NCBI RefSeq assembly: GCF_003340565.1
Contig: NZ_QPLK01000007.1
Location: 150,699-214,698, forward strand
Direction of reading: 5' to 3'
DNA length: 64,000 nucleotides
Origin: Rhodovulum sp. 12E13
GTDB taxonomy: Bacteria > Pseudomonadota > Alphaproteobacteria > Rhodobacterales > Rhodobacteraceae
Below, piece by piece: positions 41,944 through 51,513 of this stretch. Numbering within the stretch: the first letter of the stretch is position 1; each line of letters begins with the position of its first letter. A program made the translations under genes and the position numbers. The notes beneath the pieces are model-generated. The model ran no database searches, was not told the origin of the DNA, and was given only the letters and a program-made list of their open reading frames with translations.

Positions 41944-42173
41944 CGGCCGGCCTCCCGAAGGCGCGCGAGCAGGATCATCTCCGCCTCCTCGAACGTGTCC
42001 TCGTCTATCGCACCGGCCTCGAGGTCCTGCTCGAGCGCGCGGAGGGTGCGGCGGATCACGACCGGGTCGTTGACCTCGCGCTCGGCGGCGCCGTGCACCT
42101 GACGCGCCACCCATAGCGCGCCGCCGAGCGGGCCGGAGACGGGAAGCGAGACCAGCCGTGCGAGCAGGCCCAT
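41940..42173 (-). CDS. gvpG: Gas vesicle protein GvpG
   Basis: GvpG is a small assembly accessory protein. The 77 residues show the family pattern: a hydrophobic start [23 protein letters not shown], then a charged helix ending [25 protein letters not shown]. Its ATG overlaps the gvpF stop by one base (TGATG) and its stop overlaps the AAA ATPase start by 4 nt. Confidence 0.93.
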   Translation of the reverse strand: MGLLARLVSLPVSGPLGGALWVARQVHGAAEREVNDPVVIRRTLRALEQDLEAGAIDEDTFEEAEMILLARLREAGR

Positions 42174-42988
42174 CACGCGGCCTCCGCGCCCGGGCGCCTC
42201 AGGACAAGATCGACGAAGTGATAGGGCGGCACGGGGCCGACGAGTCGGATCGCGGGGTCCGCGCCCGGGGCGAAGGCGCACGGCTCGATCGCCGCCTGCA
42301 CCGCCGCTGCGAAGCCCGGCTCGGCAGCGGCGGGCAGCAGGCACTCGGCGCGCAGCACCTCCACATCCTCTTCCGGGGGGCGCAGCACGTGGTCGGTGCA
42401 GAGCGGGGCGATGCGTGCGGCGAGCTGGCGCTGGGCCTCCGTGCGCCGGCGGTCGAGCCCCTCGGCGACCAGCCGCCCGAGCTCGATCCGCTCGAAATGG
42501 GCGCCGGCACCGCGGCCGCGCAACCGGTCGCGTTCTGCCGCGAGCTCGGGCCGGTCGGCCAGCAGCGCCGCGAGCGCCGCCTCCCGCGGGAACCGGATGC
42601 GCAGCCCGATCTCGACCTGGCCCTCGATCCGCGCGAGTTGGGTGTCGATGTCCGCGGCATGCTCGGCGATCATGGCCTCGACATCGGCCATGTCGGACGC
42701 GACCAGACCGAAGCGCATGGGCAGCACCGTGGCAGCCGACATCGCCGCCTCGAGCACGCGGGTATGGGCGAGCATGCGGCGCCGTGTCTGAAGGATCTCG
42801 CCACATTCATGGGGGGTCGCGATCACCGCCCGGCCGCCGAGACCGAGAAGCGCCGGCCGTTCGCCGCCGAGGCCGGCGACATCCTCGAGGCTGTCGGCGA
42901 GGTCGGGGCTGGGCCGCGAGGCCAGACCGTAGAGGTAGAGCCCCGTCCCGTCCAACGCTGCGTGCGGGTCGTGCGACGGCCGGGTCAT
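42173..42988 (-). CDS. gvpF: Gas vesicle protein GvpF
   Basis: The 271-residue protein is the most typical GvpF/L member here: [11 protein letters not shown] at the start, [24 protein letters not shown] near residue 85, an arginine-rich central helix, and the C-terminal [16 protein letters not shown]. GvpF binds GvpA at the vesicle face and is thought to prevent its aggregation (family knowledge). The start at 42988 overlaps the gvpH stop by 4 nt. Confidence 0.93.
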   Translation of the reverse strand: MTRPSHDPHAALDGTGLYLYGLASRPSPDLADSLEDVAGLGGERPALLGLGGRAVIATPHECGEILQTRRRMLAHTRVLEAAMSAATVLPMRFGLVASDMADVEAMIAEHAADIDTQLARIEGQVEIGLRIRFPREAALAALLADRPELAAERDRLRGRGAGAHFERIELGRLVAEGLDRRRTEAQRQLAARIAPLCTDHVLRPPEEDVEVLRAECLLPAAAEPGFAAAVQAAIEPCAFAPGADPAIRLVGPVPPYHFVDLVLRRPGAEAA

Positions 42989-43695
42989 GCGGGGCCACCG
43001 TCGTCGCCGGTGCCGAGAGAGACCTCGAGAACGCCGTTGCGCAGGACGATCTGCATGTCGCCGGGCCGGGCATCGTGCGGAAGCGGATGCTCCAGCGCGT
43101 AGCGGCGCGCGCCGCGCGTCTCGACCAAGATCGATCGGTCTTCTTCGCCGATGGCCGCATGCGCGTCCGGCCGTTCGTGCCCCGGCTCGATGCGCACGTC
43201 GATCTCGGGCAATGTCACGCCGGGAAGATCGGCGCAGAGAACCCATCGCGGCCCGTCGCGGTAGGCCTCAAGGTGCGGGCGGCGCGGGGGGCTGCCGGCA
43301 TCGGCGCCGGCGCTGCCCCGGTCCGGGGCGCCTTGCATGGACGCTTCGGGGCCGGCGCCTGGGCTATCGGCCGTCCGGGGCCGGGCCGTCGCGGCAGCGG
43401 GGCTGCGGCCGCGTCGGCTGCCCGGATCGTTGACGGGCCGGGCCGGATCGCGGGCGCGGTCGCGGACCGCTCCCGCGTCAAGCCCGCCGAGGCGGACGCG
43501 CACCCCCGTCTCGGCCCGTAGCGGCCCTTTGGGCGTCTGGATCTCGTGGGTGCGGCGCACCTCGCCGTCATCGCCCGTCTCGAGGCGCGAGACCGCCTCG
43601 TTCAGGGCGTCGCCCAGCTTGCCAAGGAGGCCGCCCAGCCTGAGATCGAGCTCCGACATCGTCTCGTCGAGCTTCTTGCGATTGTCCTCGTCCAT
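42985..43695 (-). CDS. gvpH: Gas vesicle protein GvpH (Hsp20-like)
   Basis: The 236-residue protein starts MDEDNRKKLDETMSELDLRLGGLLGKLGDAL, the GvpH-type N-terminal helix. It then has a low-complexity Arg/Pro/Ala linker (about 70-140) and ends with an alpha-crystallin-like domain (WVLCADLPGVTLPEIDVRIE and LRNGVLEVSLGTG). Such proteins act as small chaperones in vesicle formation. It overlaps gvpF by 4 nt and is 68 bp downstream of gvpJ. Confidence 0.9.
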   Translation of the reverse strand: MDEDNRKKLDETMSELDLRLGGLLGKLGDALNEAVSRLETGDDGEVRRTHEIQTPKGPLRAETGVRVRLGGLDAGAVRDRARDPARPVNDPGSRRGRSPAAATARPRTADSPGAGPEASMQGAPDRGSAGADAGSPPRRPHLEAYRDGPRWVLCADLPGVTLPEIDVRIEPGHERPDAHAAIGEEDRSILVETRGARRYALEHPLPHDARPGDMQIVLRNGVLEVSLGTGDDGGPA

Positions 43696-43763
43696 CCCCG
43701 TCCCCTTATCGTGCTGTGGCGGTGCGCCGGCGCGTCGGCTCCGCCTGTCCCGGCCGCTCCGGT

Positions 43764-44069
43764 TCAGGCGCTCGCTCCTTCAAGCCGCGCCTCCAGCGCG
43801 GCGATCCGGTCGCGCAGGGCCGCGTTCTCCTCCAGTGCATCGTGGGCCGCGCTCGACAGGCGGGGGTCGGTCTCCCACCAGTCGATGCCGAGCTCCTTCG
43901 CCTTGTCGACCGTGGCCACCAGCAATCGCAGCCGGATGGTCAGAAGCTCGATGCCGACAAGCGAGACCGAGACATCGCCGGCCACGACGATGCCCTTGTC
44001 GAGGATGCGCTCGAGCACGTCGGCGAGACTGTCTCCACCGGCTGCGCCGTGGACGCCGTGCCCGGTCAT
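43764..44069 (-). CDS. gvpJ: GvpA-family minor protein GvpJ
   Basis: The 101-residue protein contains the GvpA-type core [36 protein letters not shown] longer C-terminal helix (DALEENAALRDRIAALEARLEG) looks like a short coiled coil. This extension is typical of GvpJ rather than GvpA. The start overlaps the gvpO stop by 4 nt. Confidence 0.9.
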   Translation of the reverse strand: MTGHGVHGAAGGDSLADVLERILDKGIVVAGDVSVSLVGIELLTIRLRLLVATVDKAKELGIDWWETDPRLSSAAHDALEENAALRDRIAALEARLEGASA

Positions 44070-44452
44070 GCTCCGCCCTCCCGGTCTTCGCGGCGGTAGC
44101 GCCGCGCCCGGTCGAAACCGGCCAGCCCGCCGTCGGAGCCGAGATGCACCTCGTAGGACGCGATCAGATCGTTCTCGCCCATGCGCGCCGCGCTCTCGAT
44201 GACGTCGACCGTGATGCGCCAGCCGCCCGACCCATCGGGTGCCGTAGCGGCGATGCCGTCGACCGGCAGGCCCGTCAGCTCCGACGCGGTCGCGCGGGCC
44301 ACGGCGATGGCCTCGATTAGCGGCATAGGCGTAGCGGGTTCGGCCGACCATTGCGCCGCCGCGCCGGGCCCTGCCGGAGCGGTCGCGGGAGCGCGCTCGC
44401 TGCGGGGGCCGGGCCCACCGGACGCAGGCTGAGCGTCGAGCGAGGCTGTCAT
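44066..44452 (-). CDS. gvpO: Gas vesicle protein GvpO
   Basis: GvpO is required for vesicle formation in several groups. The 128 residues include the family core VARATASELTGLPVDGI, GWRITVDVIESAARMGENDLIASYEVHLGSDGGL (split around residues 75-110) and the terminal RARRYRRED. The N-terminal 40 residues are Ala/Pro/Gly-rich and non-conserved. It overlaps the small helical gene by 4 nt upstream and gvpJ by 4 nt downstream. Confidence 0.93.
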   Translation of the reverse strand: MTASLDAQPASGGPGPRSERAPATAPAGPGAAAQWSAEPATPMPLIEAIAVARATASELTGLPVDGIAATAPDGSGGWRITVDVIESAARMGENDLIASYEVHLGSDGGLAGFDRARRYRREDREGGA

Positions 44453-44688
44453 CGGCGTTCTCCTTCGTCGGAGAGCCGCGCGACGAGGGCGAGGGCGCGG
44501 CGGCGACCGTCCTCCAGCGCCTGGCGCGCGAGAGCGGAGCGGCGATCGAGCTGGGCGATCTCGCGTTCGAGGCGCGCGGCGTCGAACTCGACGCGAACGA
44601 GGTCGACCGCCGCCTCGGCACGCGTGCGCGCGGCGCGTCGTGCAACGGCGGGCGGGCGGCGATGCAGGGCTGTGGCGGGCTTTCTCAT
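44449..44688 (-). CDS. Small basic helical protein in the gvp operon
   Basis: The 79 residues form essentially one long charged helix: ARTRAEAAVDLVRVEFDAARLEREIAQLDRRSALARQALEDGRRRALALVARLSDEGE, here spanning residues 20-77. I do not recognise a family. It is accepted as a gene because it fits exactly between gvpN and gvpO with 4-nt overlaps on both sides. It could be a species-specific accessory protein or coiled-coil partner. Confidence 0.6.
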   Translation of the reverse strand: MRKPATALHRRPPAVARRAARTRAEAAVDLVRVEFDAARLEREIAQLDRRSALARQALEDGRRRALALVARLSDEGERR

Positions 44689-45962
44689 GGGAGCGACCCT
44701 CTTCCGGATGGTGGGGTAGGCGAGATCCCCGCGCCACCGAGACAGGCGGCGACGGCCGCCTCGGTGTCGGAGCGCGACAGGCGCCCGCGCAGCACGTCGG
44801 CGCAGATCTGCACGAAGCGCGCATCGCGGCCGTCGGCCGGGATGCCTTGCGCCACGAGGAGGCGCGCGATCAGGATCGCGGTGCGCATCGAGACCGGCAT
44901 GCCGGCCGCGCCCGGCGCAGCGGCGCTCTCGACGCGGTCGCCTTCCCGCAGCCGCAGCGTGCGCAGGAGGGTCACGACCCGCTCGGCCTGCGGACGGGGG
45001 ATGCCGGTAGCGGCCGACACGATCCCGGTCTCGGTTTCGGCGGCGTGGGCCGCGAGCTCGAAGGTCACGAGCCGGTCGAGCAGCGCGTCGGGCGCCTCGG
45101 CCGTGCCGCGGTAATCGGCGGGGTTCGACGTCAGAATCAGGCGGAAGTCTGGTGCGGCGGCGAGGATGTCGCGCCCGTGCTCCGGGTGATGGATCACCAG
45201 AACGCCCTCTTCGAGCACCGAGAGCAGCGCGGCGTTCGCCTCCGGCGGAGCGCGGGTGAACTCGTCGTAGACGAGCGTCTGTCCCAGCCGCATGGCGCTG
45301 GCCAGCGGGCCCTCCTGCCAGTCGGCGCGCGTGCGCGTCTCGGTGCGGCGGACGCTGGCAATGTACTTGTCCTCGACGCGAGAGCTGCGAAAGCCCGCCT
45401 CGCGGCCGATCAGGTCGTCCGGCGTCATGTGGCTGTGGCCGGTGAGGAACGCGACGGGGCGGCCGAGGGCGTGGGCGACCCGCAGGGCCATGGCCGTCTT
45501 GCCGGTGCCCGCGGGACCCTGGAAGCGGACGGCCACACCGGCCCGCAGGTAGGCGATCGCACGGCTCTGCAGCGAATGCAGCTCACCGTCCTCGAAGAAG
45601 GGGCGCGACGTGCGGCCCTCCGTCCAGGGGCGCGGCACGGCGATGTTGCTGCCCTCGCCCACCGCGCGCCGCAGCGATATCGCGGCGGGCGACCCTCGCG
45701 CGTCGGCGGCGTCATGACCATTCCCGGTCGCAGTCGCGGCCGGTGTCGCATCGTCGGCGATGGGAACGCCCGCGGTGGCGTCGGCGCCGCCTGCCGGTGC
45801 GGCGTCGCCCGGTGCCGGCGACGGGCGCTCGCCGGAAGCGGCCGACGGTGCCCTGTCAAGCTCCCGCGCCGCCTGGGGCTCGGGAGCGAATGCGCGGATC
45901 GTGTCGTGGGCAAGGGGAGGTGTCACGGCTTCTCCGGTCTTCCTTTTCGTCGTCGCTACCAT
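44685..45962 (-). CDS. gvpN: Gas vesicle ATPase GvpN
   Basis: GvpN is a MoxR-type AAA+ ATPase that promotes vesicle growth. Walker A QGPAGTGKTAMALR is near residue 145, with the pre-sensor and Walker B region QTLVYDEFTRAPPEANAALL and sensor LILTSNPADYRGTAEAPDAL. The C-terminal half has the expected helical lid. About 100 N-terminal residues are low-complexity and not part of the usual 300-350-residue protein. MVATTKRKTGEAV at 45962 is chosen; an ATG at 46022 adds 20 residues. The triple-CheW gene ends 157 bp upstream. Confidence 0.93.
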   Translation of the reverse strand: MVATTKRKTGEAVTPPLAHDTIRAFAPEPQAARELDRAPSAASGERPSPAPGDAAPAGGADATAGVPIADDATPAATATGNGHDAADARGSPAAISLRRAVGEGSNIAVPRPWTEGRTSRPFFEDGELHSLQSRAIAYLRAGVAVRFQGPAGTGKTAMALRVAHALGRPVAFLTGHSHMTPDDLIGREAGFRSSRVEDKYIASVRRTETRTRADWQEGPLASAMRLGQTLVYDEFTRAPPEANAALLSVLEEGVLVIHHPEHGRDILAAAPDFRLILTSNPADYRGTAEAPDALLDRLVTFELAAHAAETETGIVSAATGIPRPQAERVVTLLRTLRLREGDRVESAAAPGAAGMPVSMRTAILIARLLVAQGIPADGRDARFVQICADVLRGRLSRSDTEAAVAACLGGAGISPTPPSGRGSLP

Positions 45963-46119
45963 GTCGGTCGTTTCGGGTCGGTAAACGGCTCCCCAAAGGC
46001 CGGCACGATCCGCTCCTGGCATTGCCGGGCGTCGGCGCGGTGCAACGGGGCGCCGTGGCCTTGCGGCATCTGCGGGGTGGGAGGGGACGATCGGGCGAGG
46101 AAGGGGGCACGCCGCGCGC

Positions 46120-48309
46120 TCAGGCGCCCGAAACCGGTGGCGGGGCCGTCAGCCCGTCTGCAAGGCGGTGGAGGTCGATCGCGGGCAGGATGACCCGCCC
46201 GGCGCCGCGGCCGAGCTGCACGATCCGCCCACCTCCGTTCTGCCCGTCACGACGCCATTCGGAGGTCTCGATGCCGTCGACCGAGTGGACGCCGAAACCT
46301 ATGCGGTGCTGGCCCCGCCCCACGAGCAGGACGCGGCCGGCAGCCGCGTCGACCGGCCGGGAGCAGAGGCCGAGATGCGCGGCCAGGTCGACATAGACGA
46401 CGGGGCCTCCTTCGAGCAGGAAAACGCCCTCCACGCCCGGTGCGGCGGTGGCGGAGGTGGGCGTGACGGCCCCGGGCGGGGTGAGGATGCGCACGATCTG
46501 TTCGGCGGGTGCCGCGACGCTGGTGCCCACGTCGAACACGAGGTGCCGCAGCCTTTCCTCGACAACGTCGCTCCGGATCTCGCTGCGGAGGGTGGTGCGC
46601 TTCGTTTCCTTCCTGGGGCGGCGCGAGAGGGCGGACAGCTCGACGATGTCGGGGTGGGCGGAGAGCCGCTCCGGGTCGAGGACGAAGATCTGCTCGCCGT
46701 CGCCGGCGGTGGAGATCACACCCTTGAACAGGCCCTGCCCGCCAGCGACGGCGGGCGGCACCGGGCGCATTCGCTCGGCCTCGGCAGCGATCATGCGGTT
46801 GATCGTGTCCACAGCGAGGCCGATGCGCTCCTCCTCGGATGTGCGCACGAGGACGATCTCGGTCTCGATGGTGTCGGAGGGCGTGCCCAGACCAGTCAGC
46901 GCCGCGGTACGCAGCACGGGGATGCGCTGGCGATGATGGGTGATGCTGCCGATGCACATGCCACCCGACAGCGAGTTCTGCTCGATGGCCGATCGGGGCA
47001 CCGTGGCGTGAACGGCGGTGGCCAGCAGGCCAAAGCTCGCCCCGCCGGCGGAAAATGTCAGAAGCGGCTCGGTGCCGCGGCCCATCTGCTCGGGCCCGAT
47101 GCGGGTGCGGCCGCCGCCGGTCATGCCCGCTCCGGGCATGGCGGGGCCTTGCCCGCTGCCGGACGCCCCGGCGCCGAGGGGCGGGGGGGCGTGCGGCTCC
47201 GCCGGGCCATCGCCAGATGCACCCGCGGCTCGGCCATGACGCTTCGCCGGGGGCGTGTGGCCGCGATCACGGCGCGGCGCGCCGGCGGCGGAGGCGGGCT
47301 TGTTCCCACCGTGGTCGACCGCACCGAATCGGGCCGGATCCGCCTCCGGCGGTTCGGTGCCGACCGGAACGGATCCGACCGGGCCGTCTGCAGCAACCGC
47401 GCCCGACGCGCCCCGCCGAGACGCCGGGACGGACAGGATGTCGGGGCAGGCGAAGAGGCGTTCGGGGTCGAGCACCGAGATGACTTCGTCGTCGTGCAGC
47501 AGGCTGCCCTGCACGATGCGGCTGACGCGGGAAAAGGGAGAGAGCCGGGATGCGTCGTCGGGGCGGGCCGCGGTGCCGCCTCCCTGGGCGGCGCTCGGGC
47601 GGTCCTCGTTCGCGAGCCCCTGGATTCGCTGAATGTCGCCGGCGCGCGCCTGGAGAAGACCCTCGATCTCGTCGACGGCGAGCCCGACAAGCCGATGACC
47701 GGACCGAAGGATCACCGCGTAGTCCGGCAGTTCGGAGTCCCGGCGCGGCACGCGGTCGGTAAAGGCGCCGAGGTCGAACACGGGCACCAGAAGGCCCCTC
47801 AGAGGCAGCGCGCCGAGAAGGCCGGGTGCGGGGTGCAGCAGCGGCCCGAGAGACTTCACCCGGCAGCCTTCGGCGAGATTCGCGATGGGGATTCCGATGC
47901 ATGCCTGCCCGCACCGGGCGATCCCGAGACGTAACAGGGCGTCCTCTTCGCTTCCCGGCGCGACGGTCTCGTCGGCCACGTCCGGGGGCTGCCGCCCGGC
48001 GCCGGCCGGGGTGGCGGAGACATTGCCCGGGCCGGTGCCCGCAGCCCCGGCGCCGGTATCTGCGCTGTCGGGCTGCGCCCCCGTCGTCCCGGACTCGCAA
48101 AGACCGGGAGCCGGACCGGAACTCGCGCCGGCGGCGGCCTCGGAGACCCGTGGCGCGGGTCCTGCCGCGCCCCCGGGGTCGTCCGCCGTCGCGGCGACGG
48201 CGCCAGGCGCGACCTCGCCGGCGCCTCGCTTCGCCGGGCGCGCCCCGTCCGCCTCCAGGGACTCGGCGCCGCTGTCGCCGCCGCCTCGATCGGTCGTCGC
48301 GGCGCTCAT
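46120..48309 (-). CDS. Triple CheW-domain adaptor protein
   Basis: The 729-residue protein has three CheW-like domains at about residues 125-295, 413-555 and 588-725. The first two include the [11 protein letters not shown] or [14 protein letters not shown] motif, a [10 protein letters not shown] or [10 protein letters not shown] strand and an [10 protein letters not shown] or [10 protein letters not shown] terminal strand. The third is more divergent but has [11 protein letters not shown] and [11 protein letters not shown]. Low-complexity linkers separate them. CheW domains couple chemoreceptors to CheA. It overlaps the chemoreceptor gene by 4 nt, and gvpN follows 157 bp later. No CheA is in the window. 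Confidence 0.88.
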   Translation of the reverse strand: MSAATTDRGGGDSGAESLEADGARPAKRGAGEVAPGAVAATADDPGGAAGPAPRVSEAAAGASSGPAPGLCESGTTGAQPDSADTGAGAAGTGPGNVSATPAGAGRQPPDVADETVAPGSEEDALLRLGIARCGQACIGIPIANLAEGCRVKSLGPLLHPAPGLLGALPLRGLLVPVFDLGAFTDRVPRRDSELPDYAVILRSGHRLVGLAVDEIEGLLQARAGDIQRIQGLANEDRPSAAQGGGTAARPDDASRLSPFSRVSRIVQGSLLHDDEVISVLDPERLFACPDILSVPASRRGASGAVAADGPVGSVPVGTEPPEADPARFGAVDHGGNKPASAAGAPRRDRGHTPPAKRHGRAAGASGDGPAEPHAPPPLGAGASGSGQGPAMPGAGMTGGGRTRIGPEQMGRGTEPLLTFSAGGASFGLLATAVHATVPRSAIEQNSLSGGMCIGSITHHRQRIPVLRTAALTGLGTPSDTIETEIVLVRTSEEERIGLAVDTINRMIAAEAERMRPVPPAVAGGQGLFKGVISTAGDGEQIFVLDPERLSAHPDIVELSALSRRPRKETKRTTLRSEIRSDVVEERLRHLVFDVGTSVAAPAEQIVRILTPPGAVTPTSATAAPGVEGVFLLEGGPVVYVDLAAHLGLCSRPVDAAAGRVLLVGRGQHRIGFGVHSVDGIETSEWRRDGQNGGGRIVQLGRGAGRVILPAIDLHRLADGLTAPPPVSGA

Positions 48310-51107
48310 CGGCGCGCTGCGCCCTCGAGGTCGGCGACAAGGCCCTCGATGCTGCCCGCTGCCTCGTTCTGCAGCGCCGCGGAACCGGTGAGCGCCTCCA
48401 GCTCCTGCAGCGCGGCACCCAGATCGTCGGCGACCGTTCCGAGATCGGCCTCGGTCTCGGCCGATCCGGCGGCCCCGCGTGACAGCTCGCCCGTCGCCCG
48501 CTCGATCAGGCGGGTGATCGAGCGCGCCGCCTCGCCGTTGCGCTCGGCCAGCTTGCGCACCTCGTCGGCCACGATGGAGAAGCCGACGCCATGCTCGCCC
48601 GCCCGCGCCGCCTCGATCGCGGCGTTGAAGGCGAGCAGGTTGGTCTGCACCGCGATGTCGCCGATCGTCTCGACGACTTCCGACATGTCCGAGGCCGCGC
48701 GGCCCGTCGCCTCGAGCACGCCGGCGAGTTCCTTCAGGCGCGCGCGGTTCGACTCGGCGCGGTCGCGCGAGCGTGCGGTGGCGCCGCGGATCTCGCCCGA
48801 GCGGGTCTCGATCTCGCTGCGCGCCTGCACGAGCCGCTGCAGCTCGTCGCGCACCGCGTCGGCCTTTTCCGCGGCGAGCCGCTCCAACGCCACGTGGTCG
48901 GAGATGTCGGTGGCGAACTTGATGACGCGCACCACCTTGCCGGCGGTGTCGCGGAGCGGGCTGTAGCTGGCCAGGATATGCACGTCGCGGTTGAACCGCC
49001 CGACCCGGTGGAAGCGGCCGCGCAGCTGCTCGCCCTTGCCGAGAGCGATCCAGAAGTCGCGGTACTCCTGCGTCTGCACGTAATCGGGGGTGCAGAACAT
49101 GCTGTGGTGCTGACCGTAGATGTCGCGCCGCGAATAGCCCATGAGCCGCAGGAACTGCTCGTTGGCCTCGACGATGTTGCCGTCGGGGTCGAACTCCACG
49201 ACGCCGAAGCCGTTGTTGACCGCCGCCCAGCGCGAGTCTGCCTCGGCCCGCGCCAGCACTGCCTTTGTGACGTCGATCGCGACCTGCACCACCCGTGTTG
49301 GCTGACCGGCCCGATCGAGGGCCGGGGCGTAGGTGGTGCGCAGCCACACCTCGCGGCCGCCCGACGCGGTGCGGCGGACCTCGCCCGTGACGGCCTCGCC
49401 GGTACGCAGCGCCTCCCACATCGCCTTCTGCTCCGCCTCGGGCGTGAAATCGGTGTCGCAGAACATCGAGTGCGGGCGCCCCCGCACCTCGCCGAGCGAA
49501 TAGCCGAGCGCGTCGAGATATGCCTTGTTGGCGGTGTTCAGCGTGCCGTCGAGCTCGAATTCGGCCATTGGCAGGGCCTGCTCGATCGCGGCGAGGCGGC
49601 TGGCCGTGCCCAGAGCCTCCTTCTTGGCGGCGGTCACGTCCTGTGCGACGGCGGCGATACGGGTGACGCGCCCCTCGGCATTGGTCACGGGGGTGTAGCT
49701 CATCTGCAGCCAGAGCTCCTGCCCCGAGGGCGCGTAGCGGCGGAACTCGCCCGCCACTTCCTGGCCCGCGATCAGCTTGTCCCAGAACTCGTCGTGCCGG
49801 CGCGAGCGGCCGAAGTCGGCGTCGCAGAGCGCGGCGTGCTCCAGGCCCAGCAGCTCTTCCTCGTCGGCGGCGAAGAGCTTGCGGAAGGGCAGGTTGGCTT
49901 CGATCAGCTTTCCCGAAAGGTCGAATTCCACCCGGGGGCGCACCCGCTCGAGCGAATCGTGCAGTTCACCCAGCTGCGTGGCGCGCTGCTTGACTTCGGT
50001 GATATCGCGGGCCGAGACGATCACCTTCCCGAGCGAGTTGTCGGCACTCAGGACGGGGGCGAGCGTCATGCCCATCCAGCGCGGGCGCCCGGCCTTGGTG
50101 AGGTGCTTGACGTCGATCTCGGCGGCGCGACCCTCGGCCAGACCTTCCCAGGCCTCGCGGTAGACGCGGCCGCGGGCGAATTCGGGGTCGACCATCCGGT
50201 CGTGCTTCATGCCGATCGCCTCGTCCTGCTCGATGCCGTATAGACCGAGGAAGGCCTCGTTGGCGCGGGTCAGGTGGCCCTCGGCGTCGAACACGGCAAC
50301 GGCCGTCGCCGCCTCGAGCGCGGCGGCGACCTCGGTCTCGGCGGCGGCCTTCGCCGTGGTGTCGGACACGTCCATCAGGCACTGCACGACGCTGGTCACA
50401 TGGCCCTCGGGGTTCCGGCGCGGGATGAAGACCGACTGCAGCCAGACCGTCTCTCCCATGCCGGAGACGTGCTCGTGCCGGCCCTCGACGGTGCGCCCCT
50501 GGCGCAGTTTCTCCCAGAACTCGGCGTAATCCGGCGACATCGTCACCGAGGAGGGCCAGAGCGTGTCGTGGTGCTTTCCCTCGATCGGGTCGGCGAAGAA
50601 TTCGAGCGCCATCGTCGCCCGTTCGTTGGCGGCGGTCACGATCCCGTCGGTATCGTACTCGATCACGCCGAGCGCGGGGTCGATCGTCTCCCACAGGCCG
50701 GGTGGAGCGGGGGGCGCCGGCGGCGCCTCCGGCAGGGGCAGGGCGGCGACCACCAGGTGGCGCGGCCCCTCCTCGGGGCCGTGAAGCGCGGCACGGAACG
50801 CGGCCTCGAGGCGCGCGCCCTCGGTCGAGATCAGGGCGCCAGACCACGCCGTGCGCGACCCCGAGCTCGCCTCCCACCACAGATCGGCCCCCTCCTCGCC
50901 GGCGGCCGCGACGAGGTCTGCGAAGGCGCGGCTGGCATCGCCCTCCACCGGCAGGTCCAGCCGCGCCGCCGCGGCGGACGAGGCGCCGGCCAGCGCCCCC
51001 GACCCGGCGTCGAAGGCGAGCAGGATGTCGTCGGCGAGAAGCGCCGCGGCGGCCTCTGCCAGCGGCGGCCGAGGCTGTTTCGGTTGCGAGCCCTTCGACG
51101 TGGTCAT
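48306..51107 (-). CDS. Soluble multi-PAS methyl-accepting chemoreceptor
   Basis: The 933-residue protein has no membrane helices. A degenerate PAS-like region (about 20-125) is followed by five clear PAS domains (138-255, 258-376, 382-500, 503-622, 625-745), each ending in a VxDIT-like motif (for example VSARDIT, KFATDIS). The C-terminal signalling hairpin (about 755-905) has the tip [20 protein letters not shown] and [15 protein letters not shown]. The layout resembles BdlA- and Aer-like energy or redox sensors. Some PAS repeats share an H-SMFC motif. It is the first gene of the minus-strand run leading into the gvp genes. Confidence 0.92.
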   Translation of the reverse strand: MTTSKGSQPKQPRPPLAEAAAALLADDILLAFDAGSGALAGASSAAAARLDLPVEGDASRAFADLVAAAGEEGADLWWEASSGSRTAWSGALISTEGARLEAAFRAALHGPEEGPRHLVVAALPLPEAPPAPPAPPGLWETIDPALGVIEYDTDGIVTAANERATMALEFFADPIEGKHHDTLWPSSVTMSPDYAEFWEKLRQGRTVEGRHEHVSGMGETVWLQSVFIPRRNPEGHVTSVVQCLMDVSDTTAKAAAETEVAAALEAATAVAVFDAEGHLTRANEAFLGLYGIEQDEAIGMKHDRMVDPEFARGRVYREAWEGLAEGRAAEIDVKHLTKAGRPRWMGMTLAPVLSADNSLGKVIVSARDITEVKQRATQLGELHDSLERVRPRVEFDLSGKLIEANLPFRKLFAADEEELLGLEHAALCDADFGRSRRHDEFWDKLIAGQEVAGEFRRYAPSGQELWLQMSYTPVTNAEGRVTRIAAVAQDVTAAKKEALGTASRLAAIEQALPMAEFELDGTLNTANKAYLDALGYSLGEVRGRPHSMFCDTDFTPEAEQKAMWEALRTGEAVTGEVRRTASGGREVWLRTTYAPALDRAGQPTRVVQVAIDVTKAVLARAEADSRWAAVNNGFGVVEFDPDGNIVEANEQFLRLMGYSRRDIYGQHHSMFCTPDYVQTQEYRDFWIALGKGEQLRGRFHRVGRFNRDVHILASYSPLRDTAGKVVRVIKFATDISDHVALERLAAEKADAVRDELQRLVQARSEIETRSGEIRGATARSRDRAESNRARLKELAGVLEATGRAASDMSEVVETIGDIAVQTNLLAFNAAIEAARAGEHGVGFSIVADEVRKLAERNGEAARSITRLIERATGELSRGAAGSAETEADLGTVADDLGAALQELEALTGSAALQNEAAGSIEGLVADLEGAARR

Positions 51108-51154
51108 CGGCGCGGATCCTCCGGTCGTGTCCGCGTCCGTCTAGGCGAGAGGGA

Positions 51155-51169
51155 TTAACCGGCGGTTGC
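51155..51169. promoter_or_regulatory. Weak CtrA-like element upstream of the chemoreceptor
   Basis: TTAA-N7-TTGC (GCAA-N7-TTAA on the gene strand) lies 48-62 nt upstream of the chemoreceptor ATG. Only one half matches well, so this is tentative. Confidence 0.25.
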
Positions 51170-51256
51170 ACCGGGCAGGAATCGGGAACCATCCGGCTCC
51201 CCCGGGTCGGTGCCGATGGCGCGACTGGTCGGAGGTGCGACTTGTCGGAAGACTTC

Positions 51257-51331
51257 TGGAGCGGGCGATGAGATTCGAACTCACGACCCTTACCTTGGCA
51301 AGGTAATGCTCTACCCCTGAGCTACGCCCGC
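51257..51331 (-). tRNA. tRNA-Gly (anticodon GCC), CCA encoded
   Basis: A full cloverleaf can be folded: acceptor GCGGGCG/CGCCCGC, D-stem GCTC/GAGC, anticodon stem TTACC/GGTAA with loop TTGCCAA (anticodon GCC), T-stem GTGAG/CTCAT (one G.T pair) with TTCGAAT, discriminator T and an encoded CCA. The 75 nt lie 149 bp upstream of the chemoreceptor gene on the same strand. Confidence 0.96.
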
Positions 51332-51513
51332 CCCTTGAAGTGCGCGTCTGTTACCCAAGCCGGCTCGGGGCTTCAAGCGAAAAATCGGCGCCCGCCCGAC
51401 GTGACGCCGCGGGACGACGGGCGCGCTCAGGTCCCCGGCCGCTCCACCCCGAGAGGCGCAGGCACCGCCCGGCCCGCGCCCGATGCGCCGCCAGCGTCGA
51501 CCGGGAGCCGTTC

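Noticed and set aside
51257..51331. tRNA-Gly considered as an integration site for a genomic island carrying the gvp genes
   Set aside because: No integrase gene and no second copy of the tRNA 3' end was seen in the window, so there is no support beyond proximity.
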